From: Clostridia bacterium | Lineage (GTDB): Bacteria; Bacillota; Clostridia; Oscillospirales; CAG-382 | Length of the DNA stretch: 14,688 bases | NCBI GenBank assembly: GCA_017938055.1 | Contig: JAGBCG010000138.1 | Location: 1 to 14,688, forward strand | Reading direction: 5' to 3' | Part shown: piece after piece, positions 1-7,668 of the stretch | Layout of the letters: the number at the start of each line of letters is the position of its first letter | How positions within the stretch are numbered: the stretch's first letter is position 1 | The notes under the pieces: model-generated | Told to the model about the DNA's origin: nothing | The model's input: the letters and a program-made list of their open reading frames with translations, nothing else | Databases searched by the model: none | Program-made: the position numbers and the translations under genes

Positions 1-558
1 AGAGGTGGATATGACGAGGTTTTTGCTTCCTCAAGCTACATAAGGGAAAACTTTTTTGACAGCGAAAAAAACAGCTTTATCAAAAGTCGTGTGCCTGAGG
101 ACTATGATTTTTCGCAAATATTTGCAAACTGCGGGGATTTTTATAAGGTGATGCTTGTAAATCTGTCAATGAAAGCTCCGTGGGAGCTTGAAGAAATGCT
201 TGAAGTGCCAAAAGGTTATGGCTATCTTATAGCGGGCAGTGCGGCAAAGGCAAAAAGCTTTGACGAGCTGTGTAGTATGCTGTGCGGCAAGACCATGACA
301 ATGTCAAAAGTAAAAAGAATGTTGTTGTTTTGCTTTTTTGGTATTAAAAAAGAAAGGTATCATGAACAGCCTTTGTATACGAGGGTGCTGTCCTTTACGG
401 AAAAAGGCAGAAAAATGCTCAAAAGCTACAGCGATTGCAGAAAAATTATAATAGCTTCAAGAATAAAGGACATAAAGCAAAACGAGGCGGCGTATGAAAA
501 CTATTGCCAAGAACGCATTGCCTTGGAGGTCTTATATAAATGTATAACGGAAGAATAA
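1..558 (+). CDS. tmcAL: tRNA(Met) cytidine acetate ligase TmcAL, C-terminal part (5' end outside window)
   Basis: The frame is open from the first base to a TAA at 556-558, giving 185 visible residues, so the start lies upstream of the window. A GTG at 91 is only an internal codon. The visible part has the helical C-terminal region of the YlbM/TmcAL nucleotidyltransferase-like family: an APWELEEML..EGYGYLI-type stretch, a K-x-F-D-E-L segment, an S-K-V-K-R-M helix and a Y-T-R-V-L-S-F-T-E-K-G-R-K-M-L motif that matches the family's 'YxRLLGFNEKGR'. Members acetylate the wobble cytidine of elongator tRNA-Met, using acetate and ATP. The N-terminal nucleotide-binding HxGH region is not in view, so catalytic competence cannot be judged. 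The last 19 bases overlap the next gene, which suggests translational coupling. The assignment rests on motif memory. Confidence 0.75.
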   Translation, partial: RGGYDEVFASSSYIRENFFDSEKNSFIKSRVPEDYDFSQIFANCGDFYKVMLVNLSMKAPWELEEMLEVPKGYGYLIAGSAAKAKSFDELCSMLCGKTMTMSKVKRMLLFCFFGIKKERYHEQPLYTRVLSFTEKGRKMLKSYSDCRKIIIASRIKDIKQNEAAYENYCQERIALEVLYKCITEE

Positions 559-1550
559 ATGAATATAATGCAGCTTTCAGACAGCTGAAAAACGAAATAA
601 AATTTATGCCCGGAAATATCGGCTGTTTTATAGCAAACAGCGATGGGGAAATTCTGTACAAGAACGCATTGGAGCGTTATAGGAATTGTGTGAGCTTTGC
701 GTGTGTTCCTTTATACGTTGAAGAAAAAGACAGGGTTCGCTGTCTTAAAAATCTGTCGGTCGGGAAGACGGAAATATACAAAAGTCGTTTTTTTGATGAC
801 GAATACATAACGCTTCAGCCTTATAAAAACGGCATGATCAGAGGTGTTCCGTCCTGTATCTCCGAAAGAAACTGCAAAATGATACAGGAATATGCTCAAA
901 AGCTAAAGAGCAATACTGAGCTGTTTTACCGCTTAATGAATAAAAGAACAAATAAAAAAGCAGACAGTCACCCCGTTATTTGTATGTTTGAGGATAAGCT
1001 TGCGGGTGCAAACGAGCTTATAAAGTATTCTAAAAAGAGTGCTTCAAAAATTCACGAAGCTGATGGTGTAGTAAATATAGGAGTGCTTTTAAACAGGATA
1101 AGCTCCTTTTCAAAAATATGCGACTGCAACATAATTCATAAAACAGTGGGAAGCTATAATCGGGATGATGTTTGCTCATTCATGCCCGCTTCTTTCTCAA
1201 ATCTTATGGTCTATGCACTTGGATTTCTGATAAACAACAGCAGCGACAGAAATGTATACATAAAAACAAAGAAAACTGCTATGCAGATGCAAATAGAGTT
1301 TTTTACTATGACGGCAAGAAGCAAGAGCTATAAAATGTACCGGACAGTGCTGACAGATGCAATGGAAAGATACAGTGTTGACAGCGTGCTGTCAAAAAAG
1401 AAGAATAACACAAGCTTTGAAGTAAAGCTTCCCTTGTGTACCGATAACGAACTTGTATTCAAGCAGTCAAAGAAAACGCAGAAAAGTATATATTATCGCC
1501 TTTCAAAGCCACAAACAAAGGCTGCGTTCAGATTAATCTCGGGAATTTAA
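540..1550 (+). CDS. Unrecognised 336-aa protein with a histidine-kinase-like outline
   Basis: ATG at 540 is preceded by GGAGG (525-529) at 10 nt and lies inside the 3' end of tmcAL in another frame. No family is recognised with confidence. Residues about 20-110 look PAS-like: a short hydrophobic stretch, then I-A-N-S-D-G-E-I-L-Y. A helical segment (about 120-170) is followed by a region (about 175-300) whose order resembles a GHKL ATPase: a helix with N-I-G-V-L-L-N-R-I, then F-L-I-N-N-S-S in the place of the N-box, ending in S-F-E-V-K-L-P-L like a kinase's final strand. No phospho-acceptor H-box and no clear G1/G2 boxes are visible, so if it derives from a sensor kinase it is probably catalytically dead. 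There are no membrane segments. The resemblance is inference; the gene itself is well supported by length, RBS and coupling. Confidence 0.7.
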   Translation: MYNGRINEYNAAFRQLKNEIKFMPGNIGCFIANSDGEILYKNALERYRNCVSFACVPLYVEEKDRVRCLKNLSVGKTEIYKSRFFDDEYITLQPYKNGMIRGVPSCISERNCKMIQEYAQKLKSNTELFYRLMNKRTNKKADSHPVICMFEDKLAGANELIKYSKKSASKIHEADGVVNIGVLLNRISSFSKICDCNIIHKTVGSYNRDDVCSFMPASFSNLMVYALGFLINNSSDRNVYIKTKKTAMQMQIEFFTMTARSKSYKMYRTVLTDAMERYSVDSVLSKKKNNTSFEVKLPLCTDNELVFKQSKKTQKSIYYRLSKPQTKAAFRLISGI

Positions 1551-1673
1551 CAACAGGGTGCTTTTGTCTTTGGTTTTAATGCGGAAAAATTGATTATTTT
1601 GCACATATATGGCAGATTCCGAAAAACAAAAAAAGTGAAAATTGTAAAAAAATAATTTTTTTCTAAAAAAATA

Positions 1674-1702
1674 TATACAAAACACTACGTTTGTGATAAA
1701 AT
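1674..1702 (+). promoter_or_regulatory. Probable purC promoter
   Basis: TAAAAT (1697-1702) preceded by TG at -1/-2 spacing gives an extended -10 element. TATACA (1674-1679) is a weak -35, 17 nt upstream. It lies 46 bases before the purC ATG in an AT-rich spacer. No purine riboswitch or PurR-box pair was seen in 1551-1747. Confidence 0.45.
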
Positions 1703-1747
1703 ATATCAGTAAAAGATTTTGAATTTATCTTTAAAGGAGTGTCAAAG

Positions 1748-2437
1748 ATGAAAAAGATTTACGAAGGAAAAACAAAGGACGTTTACTCACTTGACAATGG
1801 CAATGTAATGCTTAAATTCAAGGACGACTGCACAGGCAAGGACGGCAAGTTTGATCCCGGTGAAAACAGTGTAGGTCTTACCATTGAGGGTATAGGAAAA
1901 GCAAACCTTGAAACCTCAATCTATTATTTCGAGCTTCTTAAAAAAGCAGGCATCAAGACTCACTATGTAAGTGCAAACATTGATGAAGCTACAATGGAGG
2001 TTCTTCCGGGTAAGGTTTTTGGTCACGGTCTTGAGGTTATCTGCAGACTCGTTGCAACAGGAAGCTTTATCAGAAGATACGGCGAATACATACAGGACGG
2101 CACACCTTTACAGGGCGGATATGTTGAATGTACCTTCAAGAATGACGAAAAGGGCGATCCTCTGGTTACAAGCGAGGGTCTTGCGGCTCTTGGCGTTATG
2201 AGCGAGGAAATGTTCAAGAGCATGAAGGATCAGACCTTGAAGATTACAAAGATTGTTGCAGACGATTTGAAGAGAATCGGTCTTGACCTTTGGGACATCA
2301 AGTTTGAGTTTGGCTACAACAACGATGAAGTTATTCTCATTGACGAAATTGCATCAGGAAACATGAGAGTGTACAAGGACGGAGCTATTGTTGATCCCGT
2401 TGAGCTTACAAAGATTATTCTTGCAAACAGAAAGTAA
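1748..2437 (+). CDS. purC: Phosphoribosylaminoimidazole-succinocarboxamide synthase (SAICAR synthetase)
   Basis: This enzyme joins CAIR and aspartate with ATP to make SAICAR in de novo purine synthesis (cytoplasm). The start is ATG 1748: the GTG at 1739 shares its first base with the Shine-Dalgarno AAAGGAG (1733-1739), which sits 8 nt from 1748, so the GTG is not the start. The protein is 229 aa, normal for the family. Residues 4-13 (IYEGKTKDVY) form the N-terminal nucleotide-binding strand pair, 96-110 (EVICRLVATGSFIRR) correspond to signature 1, and 181-189 (LWDIKFEFG) to signature 2, D-x-K-x-E-x-G. Residues 27-45 (DDCTGKDGKFDPGENSVG) are the insertion typical of one PurC subgroup, seen in many Clostridia. 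It stands alone, not in a visible pur operon, with its own promoter and a terminator at 2458-2495. Confidence 0.95.
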   Translation: MKKIYEGKTKDVYSLDNGNVMLKFKDDCTGKDGKFDPGENSVGLTIEGIGKANLETSIYYFELLKKAGIKTHYVSANIDEATMEVLPGKVFGHGLEVICRLVATGSFIRRYGEYIQDGTPLQGGYVECTFKNDEKGDPLVTSEGLAALGVMSEEMFKSMKDQTLKITKIVADDLKRIGLDLWDIKFEFGYNNDEVILIDEIASGNMRVYKDGAIVDPVELTKIILANRK

Positions 2438-2457
2438 TTTTATCTGATAATAAAAAG

Positions 2458-2495
2458 ACTGCTTCATTTTGATAATGGAGCAGTTTCTTTTTTTT
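2458..2495. terminator. Bidirectional intrinsic terminator between purC and the convergent gene
   Basis: An 8-bp stem, ACTGCTTC (2458-2465) with GGAGCAGT (2477-2484) and one G-U pair, is followed on the plus strand by TTC plus eight T. On the minus strand the same stem is followed by a CTTTTT tail (from the AAAAAG at 2452-2457). It would stop purC and also the minus-strand gene ending at 2509. Confidence 0.85.
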
Positions 2496-2508
2496 ACTAT
2501 AGACTTTG

Positions 2509-3447
2509 TCAGTCTTCATCATACAGAATTCCCGCCGTGTCAAGAATACTGTCTTTGTCAAGGGATATGTAATATTTAAGAGTTTTCTCAATCCAGTACA
2601 TATACCTGCTTTGAGGACTGTATTTCTCACAGGCCTTGAATTGTTGATACATTTCCACACCGTCTGACGGGTCGTGCCAGGTGTCAGCAAAAATAAAGTC
2701 AAAAAACGCTTTTGATGAAAGGCTCTTTGCATATTCAAAAGCATCGGCACAGATGATGTTTATTTTTTCTTTTTGCGGAAACTGGGGTAAAAGATATTCT
2801 TTAAAAAGCTGTATTACCCTTTCGTCCTTTTCAACGATTGTCACACCTGTTACGTTCTTCTTTAAGGATGCCATATACGGAAAATATCCAAGACCTAAAC
2901 CGTAGGTGAGAACATTGCCAAAGCTTTCGTTTACTGCGGGCATTGTGGTTCTGATTTCGTGTGGAGTTACCGTCATCCACTCCCTGTTATCCTGAAGAAC
3001 GGCAGGATAGAAAAATTCCTTTTCAAAAAAACCTATTCTTGGTATTAATCGTCCCACAGAGTCAATTTCGCTCTCATTTGCAAGAAACGCTTCATATGGC
3101 TTAAATGACATTGTTTTAAAGGTCCAGCTTTGATTTGATACAGTGGGGAATTTTACGTTTTTGTAGTAAGGGTCACACAAAAACTGATTTTCGTCCTGCA
3201 TAAAAATCATTTGTGTAAAGCGTTCTTTGAAAATCTTTTTGTGAGATGGATTGTCGTTAAAATCGTAGCCACAATAGGTTGCAAGAAGTGCTGCATACGC
3301 GTATTCACGCTGCTGTTTGTCGTTTGTCCCGCTTATTTCATCCACCATTTTGCCGTCAATGGCATCGCTCATAAGGTTGAGATATAAAGAAAGCTGACGT
3401 AAAAGATGGGCATTTTCACGTCGTGTCTGATTTGAGGGTACGGTCAT
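2509..3447 (-). CDS. Class I SAM-dependent methyltransferase-like protein (spermidine-synthase-like fold)
   Basis: The 312-aa protein starts at ATG 3447 behind a very strong GGGAGGA site (within 3451-3460) and a perfect-spaced promoter. Residues 1-175 are a helical N-terminal region with no motif I recognise. Residues 179-260 form a Rossmann methyltransferase core: motif I V-L-T-Y-G-L-G-L-G-Y-F-P (179-190), an acidic residue ending strand 2 (E206 in TIVEKDE), motif II with D235 (IICADAFEYA) and strand 4 F-D-F-I-F-A-D-T-W-H-D (249-259). The GLGLGYF loop and the VEKD/ADAFEY pattern resemble the spermidine-synthase-like branch, but no aminopropyltransferase signature is evident, so the substrate is unknown. 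It is monocistronic and convergent with purC. Confidence 0.75.
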   Translation of the reverse strand: MTVPSNQTRRENAHLLRQLSLYLNLMSDAIDGKMVDEISGTNDKQQREYAYAALLATYCGYDFNDNPSHKKIFKERFTQMIFMQDENQFLCDPYYKNVKFPTVSNQSWTFKTMSFKPYEAFLANESEIDSVGRLIPRIGFFEKEFFYPAVLQDNREWMTVTPHEIRTTMPAVNESFGNVLTYGLGLGYFPYMASLKKNVTGVTIVEKDERVIQLFKEYLLPQFPQKEKINIICADAFEYAKSLSSKAFFDFIFADTWHDPSDGVEMYQQFKACEKYSPQSRYMYWIEKTLKYYISLDKDSILDTAGILYDED

Positions 3448-3472
3448 TTACTCTCCTCCCTTTTTAACCGAG

Positions 3473-3501
3473 ATTATACTACAAAACAAAAATAAAGTCA
3501 A
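3473..3501 (-). promoter_or_regulatory. Sigma-A promoter of the methyltransferase-like gene
   Basis: Read on the minus strand: TTGACT (3496-3501), a 17-nt spacer, and TATAAT (3473-3478). The predicted start of transcription is roughly 20 nt before the ATG at 3447, so the leader is very short and holds only the RBS. Confidence 0.85.
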
Positions 3502-3603
3502 TGCTCCTGTGTTTTTCCGTCTTAAAAATGTATATGAATACCTATAAGATGTGCGGCTGTGTCTGCTAATTGTTAATATGGTGTGAAAAATGCTGCTTAT
3601 ATC

Positions 3604-3632
3604 TTGACGAAATTAGTCAAATAGTATACAAT
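3604..3632 (+). promoter_or_regulatory. Sigma-A promoter of the lysine riboswitch/NhaC transcript
   Basis: TTGACG (3604-3609), a 17-nt spacer, TACAAT (3627-3632). The predicted start is about 3639, just before the riboswitch P1 strand. Confidence 0.8.
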
Positions 3633-3640
3633 TTATTAAA

Positions 3641-3809
3641 GAATACTAAATAGAGGAGCATCTTTCAATTATCCACATTCTGCTTTCGGAGGCAAAGAAT
3701 GGCGGTAGGTGAGGATGCCGAGGTGAGTTTTCTTCCGAAGGGAAACGAGCCGGAAATATGTGAGAATATCCATGTTTCTGTCACATTTTGTGGAGTGCTA
3801 TTATAGGTC
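3641..3809 (+). promoter_or_regulatory. Lysine riboswitch (L-box) aptamer
   Basis: Hallmarks are TAGAGGAGC near the 5' end (consensus AGAGGTGC), GCCGAGG (3708-3714 region; consensus GCCGAAG) and CTGTCAC...GGAGTGCTAT at the 3' end. The five junction helices can be drawn. P1 pairs AATAG with CTATT (plus CTA with TAG across a bulge). P2 pairs GCATC with GGATGC and, further in, CATTCT with AGAATG. P3 pairs GTTTTCTT with AAGGGAAAC. P4 pairs GAAATATG with CATGTTTC. P5 pairs CACA with TGTG. Lysine-responsive switches are known upstream of NhaC-type carriers (the predicted lysine transporter LysW). The downstream gene and the terminator at 3831 fit an OFF switch. Confidence 0.87.
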
Positions 3810-3830
3810 GGATTTTTTACGAAAATGATT

Positions 3831-3862
3831 GACTGTAGTGCTGTCTGCATTGCAGTCTTTTT
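3831..3862 (+). terminator. Riboswitch-controlled intrinsic terminator
   Basis: An 11-bp stem, GACTGTAGTGC (3831-3841) with GCATTGCAGTC (3847-3857) and two wobble pairs, has loop TGTCT and is followed by TTTTTATTTT. The 5' strand can instead pair with the 3' P1 region of the aptamer: GTGCTAT (3795-3801) with GTAGTGC, and GGTC (3806-3809) with GACT. That gives an antiterminator when lysine is absent. Confidence 0.85.
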
Positions 3863-3895
3863 ATTTTATAAAATTTTTAGGAGGTTTTTTAAACC

Positions 3896-5782
3896 ATGAA
3901 AACAACAAAAAGAGTTCTTGCCGTTGTTATGGTACTTTTCTGCATGGTAATGCCTTTGTCGGTATTTGCCGAGCCTGCAGAAGTAACAGCAGATGCGGAC
4001 AGAACTTCCGGCATGACTTCATTCATCGAAATGGTTGATGCAGAAGCAGCAGCTAAAGCGGAGGCTGAAGAAGCAGAAAGAGTAGCTGCACTTACCCCCG
4101 AGGAGCTTGCCAAGGAAGAAGCAGATAAAACTGCACAGGAAGCTTTAGATGCGGAACTGGACGTTGCAACAACGTATCTTTCCAGCGACTATTTCCGTCC
4201 TGCGATTCAGAAGGATGAAAATGTCAAAGAAAACACCGCTATTGCAGTTGAGATTGTCCGTGAAAACGGCGGCAATCCTCACTATTCCACAATTTGGTCT
4301 ATAGTTCCTGCAATTATAGCAATTATTCTTGCACTTATCACAAAGGAAGTTTATTCTTCACTTTTCATCGGTATTCTTGCAGGCGGTCTGCTTTATGCAA
4401 ACTTTAACATTGAAACCACCCTTAACCACGTAGTTATGGACGGTTTTGTTGCAAGCCTTTCGGATTCCTACAACGTAGGTATTCTCGTATTCCTCGTTCT
4501 TCTCGGCACACTTGTTGCCATGATGAACAAGGCGGGCGGTTCTGCTGCATTCGGCAGATGGGCTTCAACTCATATCAAGTCAAGAGTAGGTGCACAGCTG
4601 GCTACAATCGCTCTTGGCATGCTCATTTTCGTAGACGACTACTTTAACTGTCTTACAGTCGGCTCTGTTATGCGTCCCGTATGCGATGCGAAAAAGATTT
4701 CACGTGCAAAGCTCGCATACCTTATCGACGCAACAGCAGCTCCCGTATGTATCATCGCTCCAATTTCCTCTTGGGCTGCAGCCGTTGCAGGCTTTGCTCC
4801 CGAAGGACAGGGTATCAGCCTCTTTATCAAGGCTATTCCCTATAACTACTATGCACTTCTCACAATCCTTGTGATGATTACGATTGCAGTTCTAAAGTTT
4901 GACTTCGGTCCTATGAAGACACATGAAAAGAACGCGGAAGAAAAGGGCGACATCTTCACAACGCTTGAAGAAACAAGTGTGGCTGTTGAAGAAAAGGCAA
5001 ATGAAAAGGGCAAGGTTATTGACCTTATTCTCCCCGTTGTAATTCTTATCATCTGCTGCATTATCGGTATGATTTACTCAGGAGGCTTCTTCGGCGGAGA
5101 AAGCTTTATCAATGCATTCTCCAACTGTGACGCATCCGTCGGTCTTGCACTTGGTTCATTTGTTGCAATTATTCTTGTTTCCATTTACTTTATGGTATTC
5201 AGACATGGCGTTGTTAAATTTAGCGAGCTTATGGGATGTCTTCCCGAAGGCTTCAAGGCAATGGTTCCCGCTATTCTTATTCTCACATGTGCTTGGACAC
5301 TTAAAGGTATGACAGACAGCCTAGGTGCAGACATCTTTATTGCAAACTTTGTAAACAATAATGCAAGCAGTCTTGTTAATTTTCTTCCTGCGATTATATT
5401 CCTTATTGCAGTTGGACTTTCATTCTCAACAGGTACAAGCTGGGGTACATTCGGTATTCTTATTCCTATCGTTCTGTCTGTATTCTCAGGCGACAGCACA
5501 ATGTCCATCATCGGTATGTCCGCGTGTATGGCAGGTGCGGTTTGCGGTGACCACTGCTCACCTATCTCCGATACAACAATCATGGCATCCGCAGGTGCAC
5601 AGTGTAATCACGTTAACCACGTATCAACTCAGCTTCCTTACGCAATTACCGTTGCGGCAGTTTCATTTGTTTCATACATCGTGGCGGGCTTTGTGCAGAA
5701 TGTATTTGTTTCCCTTGCGGTTGCAGTTGTTCTCACAGTAGCTACACTTGTTGTACTTAAAAAGCTTACAGCTAAGAAGTAA
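3896..5782 (+). CDS. NhaC-family Na+/H+ antiporter-like carrier, predicted lysine transporter
   Basis: ATG 3896 follows AGGAGG (3879-3884). The 628-aa protein opens with a typical signal-peptide or first membrane segment (residues 1-25: K-T-T-K-R, a hydrophobic core, then V-F-A-E). A hydrophilic region rich in Ala and Glu follows, about 27-125 (AEAAAKAEAEEAERVAA), probably helical and extracytoplasmic if the signal is cleaved. From about 131 it is a polytopic membrane protein: repeated hydrophobic segments and the hallmark F-V-D-D-Y-F-N-C-L-T-V-G-S-V-M-R-P block, D-A-T-A-A-P-V-C-I-I-A-P-I-S-S-W, and near the end F-S-T-G-T-S-W-G-T-F-G-I and C-G-D-H-C-S-P-I-S-D-T-T. The lysine riboswitch upstream makes lysine uptake the best functional guess. 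NhaC itself is a sodium/proton antiporter family, so ion coupling is likely. It is monocistronic, with a terminator at 5804. Confidence 0.88.
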   Translation: MKTTKRVLAVVMVLFCMVMPLSVFAEPAEVTADADRTSGMTSFIEMVDAEAAAKAEAEEAERVAALTPEELAKEEADKTAQEALDAELDVATTYLSSDYFRPAIQKDENVKENTAIAVEIVRENGGNPHYSTIWSIVPAIIAIILALITKEVYSSLFIGILAGGLLYANFNIETTLNHVVMDGFVASLSDSYNVGILVFLVLLGTLVAMMNKAGGSAAFGRWASTHIKSRVGAQLATIALGMLIFVDDYFNCLTVGSVMRPVCDAKKISRAKLAYLIDATAAPVCIIAPISSWAAAVAGFAPEGQGISLFIKAIPYNYYALLTILVMITIAVLKFDFGPMKTHEKNAEEKGDIFTTLEETSVAVEEKANEKGKVIDLILPVVILIICCIIGMIYSGGFFGGESFINAFSNCDASVGLALGSFVAIILVSIYFMVFRHGVVKFSELMGCLPEGFKAMVPAILILTCAWTLKGMTDSLGADIFIANFVNNNASSLVNFLPAIIFLIAVGLSFSTGTSWGTFGILIPIVLSVFSGDSTMSIIGMSACMAGAVCGDHCSPISDTTIMASAGAQCNHVNHVSTQLPYAITVAAVSFVSYIVAGFVQNVFVSLAVAVVLTVATLVVLKKLTAKK

Positions 5783-5803
5783 TTGATTTAAAAATTCATA
5801 ATA

Positions 5804-5855
5804 AGAGCTGCTTTTCATGCTTTGGTTGGGCTTGGAAAACAGCTCTTTTTCTTTT
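5804..5855 (+). terminator. Intrinsic terminator of the NhaC-family gene
   Basis: AGAGCTG (5804-5810) and TTTTC (5812-5816) pair with GAAAA (5835-5839) and CAGCTCT (5840-5846), a 12-bp stem with one bulged C, followed by TTTTCTTTT. Confidence 0.85.
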
Positions 5856-5973
5856 AAATTGACAGTTTTTGTACTATCTATAAAATAAATTATCGAATAA
5901 AATAAAAATGCTCAAACAAAAGTGAAATCATGCTGAAAAATGAAATAATCTTGCTATTTTGGCTTTTTTGTTA

Positions 5974-6002
5974 TTGACAAATACCCTTATGTGCTGTAGA
6001 AT
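5974..6002 (+). promoter_or_regulatory. Sigma-A promoter of the phosphohexomutase gene
   Basis: A perfect TTGACA (5974-5979), a 17-nt spacer and TAGAAT (5997-6002), 42 nt before the ATG at 6045. Confidence 0.85.
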
Positions 6003-6044
6003 ATAAATTCAAAATGATGTATCATTGTAAGAGGGAGAAAAGCT

Positions 6045-7460
6045 ATGATTAAATTTGGTACAGGCGGCTGGAGAGCCGAAACGGGAAAAGATTTTAACTA
6101 TGATAATATTCGTCTTTTTGCACAGGGCTTTTGCAATTACGCAAAGCAAAAAGGACTTGACACAAAGCCTGTAATAATTGGATTTGACAGACGCTTTTTG
6201 TCCGACAATGCAGCAAAATGGCTGTGTGAGGTACTCAGTGCAAACGGCATTAACGTGATAACTCTTCACAGAAGTGCTCCCACACCCTTTGTTATGCACT
6301 ATGTAAAGAAAAAAGGCTTGTATTTCGGTATGGAGGTTACTGCCTCACACAATCCGTCAAACTATAATGGTATAAAGATTATTATTGAAGAAGGCAGAGA
6401 CGCTTCTCTTGAGGTTACTTCAGAGCTTGAGGACAGAATAAACGCTCTTAGTGCCAGTGATGTGAAATCAACCGACTTTGAAGACGGCTTAAAGAATGGC
6501 AGTATAAGCTACCTTGAAAACCCCTTCAACGACTTTATTGATGACATTCTTGCACTTTCCGACGTAAGTGCAATTCGTGACAGAGGCTTGCGTATTCTTT
6601 TTGACCCTATGCATGGCTCAGCGACTTATCCGCTTATGGTAGTGCTTCACACTGCAAGATGTACTGTGGATATTATCAACAGCACAAAGGACGCATATTT
6701 TGGCGGCTCAATGCCTGCACCTACACAAAAAACACTTCTTGACCTTTCACAAAAGGTGGTTGCAGGAGGTTATGACCTTGGTATAGGTGTTGACGGTGAC
6801 GGTGACAGACTCGGCATTATCGACAACGAGGGTAATTATATTGATGCCAACGAAATTCTGTGCATGCTGTACTGGTATCTGCACGAAGTAAAGGGCTGGA
6901 AAGGCCCTGTGGTAAGAAATCTTGCTACAACTCATATGCTTGACAAGATAGCACAGGACGTTGGAGAAATCTGCTACGAAGTACCTGTAGGCTTTAAGTA
7001 CATATCCTCAAAGCTTGATGAAGTTGATGCGATTCTTGGCGGTGAGTCAAGCGGCGGTCTTACGGTAAGAGGACATATCTATGGTAAGGACAGCGTATAT
7101 GCAGCAACACTGTTTGTGGAAATGCTCAGCAAGACAGGAAAGACACCCAAGGAGCTGCTTGCACTTCTTCGTGAGAAATACGGTGAGTATGTTATGGTTG
7201 AAGCAAATCTTGCATTTGCACCTGAGGCAAAGCCTGAGATACTCAACACTGTTATGGTAGACAAAAAGCTTCCCAATTTCGGAAAGAATATCGAGAGAGT
7301 AAATTATGAGGACGGCTGTAAGGTTTACTTTACTGATTCATCCTTTGTAATTTGCCGTTTCAGCGGAACAGAGCCGTTGCTTCGTATCTTTGCAGAAGCA
7401 CAGGACAATCAAACCGCAAGCGGTTATATACAAGCATGGAAGGAAATGCTGTTTAACTAA
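6045..7460 (+). CDS. Phosphoglucomutase/phosphomannomutase (alpha-D-phosphohexomutase)
   Basis: The 471-aa protein starts at ATG 6045 with GAGGGAG (6031-6037) upstream. All four phosphohexomutase signatures are present: the catalytic phosphoserine loop T-A-S-H-N-P-S-N-Y-N-G-I-K (S101), the Mg2+ loop D-G-D-G-D-R (250-255), the sugar-recognition loop G-G-E-S-S-G-G (332-338) and the phosphate-binding loop R-F-S-G-T-E-P-L-L-R-I-F (438-449). The start MIKFGTGGWR is also typical. The enzyme interconverts 1- and 6-phosphates of glucose or mannose, through the bisphosphate, in the cytoplasm, feeding glycogen, nucleotide-sugar and wall polymer synthesis. Sequence alone does not separate PGM from PMM or phosphoglucosamine mutase; the sugar loop GEXSGG favours glucose/mannose. 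It is monocistronic with its own promoter and terminator. Confidence 0.92.
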   Translation: MIKFGTGGWRAETGKDFNYDNIRLFAQGFCNYAKQKGLDTKPVIIGFDRRFLSDNAAKWLCEVLSANGINVITLHRSAPTPFVMHYVKKKGLYFGMEVTASHNPSNYNGIKIIIEEGRDASLEVTSELEDRINALSASDVKSTDFEDGLKNGSISYLENPFNDFIDDILALSDVSAIRDRGLRILFDPMHGSATYPLMVVLHTARCTVDIINSTKDAYFGGSMPAPTQKTLLDLSQKVVAGGYDLGIGVDGDGDRLGIIDNEGNYIDANEILCMLYWYLHEVKGWKGPVVRNLATTHMLDKIAQDVGEICYEVPVGFKYISSKLDEVDAILGGESSGGLTVRGHIYGKDSVYAATLFVEMLSKTGKTPKELLALLREKYGEYVMVEANLAFAPEAKPEILNTVMVDKKLPNFGKNIERVNYEDGCKVYFTDSSFVICRFSGTEPLLRIFAEAQDNQTASGYIQAWKEMLFN

Positions 7461-7469
7461 TAAATTATA

Positions 7470-7497
7470 GGAGCTGAGTAAAATCAGCTCCGTTTTT
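7470..7497 (+). terminator. Intrinsic terminator of the phosphohexomutase gene
   Basis: A perfect 8-bp stem, GGAGCTGA (7470-7477) with TCAGCTCC (7484-7491), a 6-nt loop and a GTTTTT tail. The conserved ends of cassette unit A begin about 20 bases downstream. Confidence 0.9.
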
Positions 7498-7517
7498 ATA
7501 TTGTGCCGAAAATAAGG

Positions 7518-7563
7518 GAACATTTCAAGGCAGATTGAATTGTTCGCATTTTTGTGATATGAT
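7518..7563 (+). promoter_or_regulatory. Promoter block of cassette unit A
   Basis: TTGAAT (7535-7540), 17-nt spacer, TATGAT (7558-7563). The 46-bp block from GAACATTTCAAGG (7518-7530) to the -10 is homologous to 9141-9186: 39 of 46 positions match in an ungapped comparison, including the spacer part CATTTTTGTG. A CAACA...TGTTG inverted repeat (7586-7590/7605-7609) downstream might be an operator for the TetR-type regulator in this unit, but that is speculative. Confidence 0.75.
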
Positions 7564-7668
7564 TTTATGTAAAGATACTTTAAATCAACAGTTTCATAAA
7601 ATCGTGTTGTTCAATTTACCTGCTTGAGTTGCTAAAATAGTATTGTAAAACATAAGGAGGTTTTAATT

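Noticed and set aside
1551..1738. Purine riboswitch upstream of purC
   Set aside because: None of the conserved loop or junction sequences could be found; the spacer is AT-rich with only a promoter.
1739..1747. GTG at 1739 as the purC start
   Set aside because: Its G is the last base of the Shine-Dalgarno; ATG 1748 has correct spacing and gives the family's normal N-terminus.
2415..2905. Additional genes overlapping the methyltransferase-like gene
   Set aside because: They are out-of-frame readings of the well-supported gene at 2509-3447 without their own RBS.
5185..5741. Frames of about 130 codons inside the NhaC-family gene on both strands
   Set aside because: They are shadows of a membrane-protein coding sequence, with no RBS or family resemblance.
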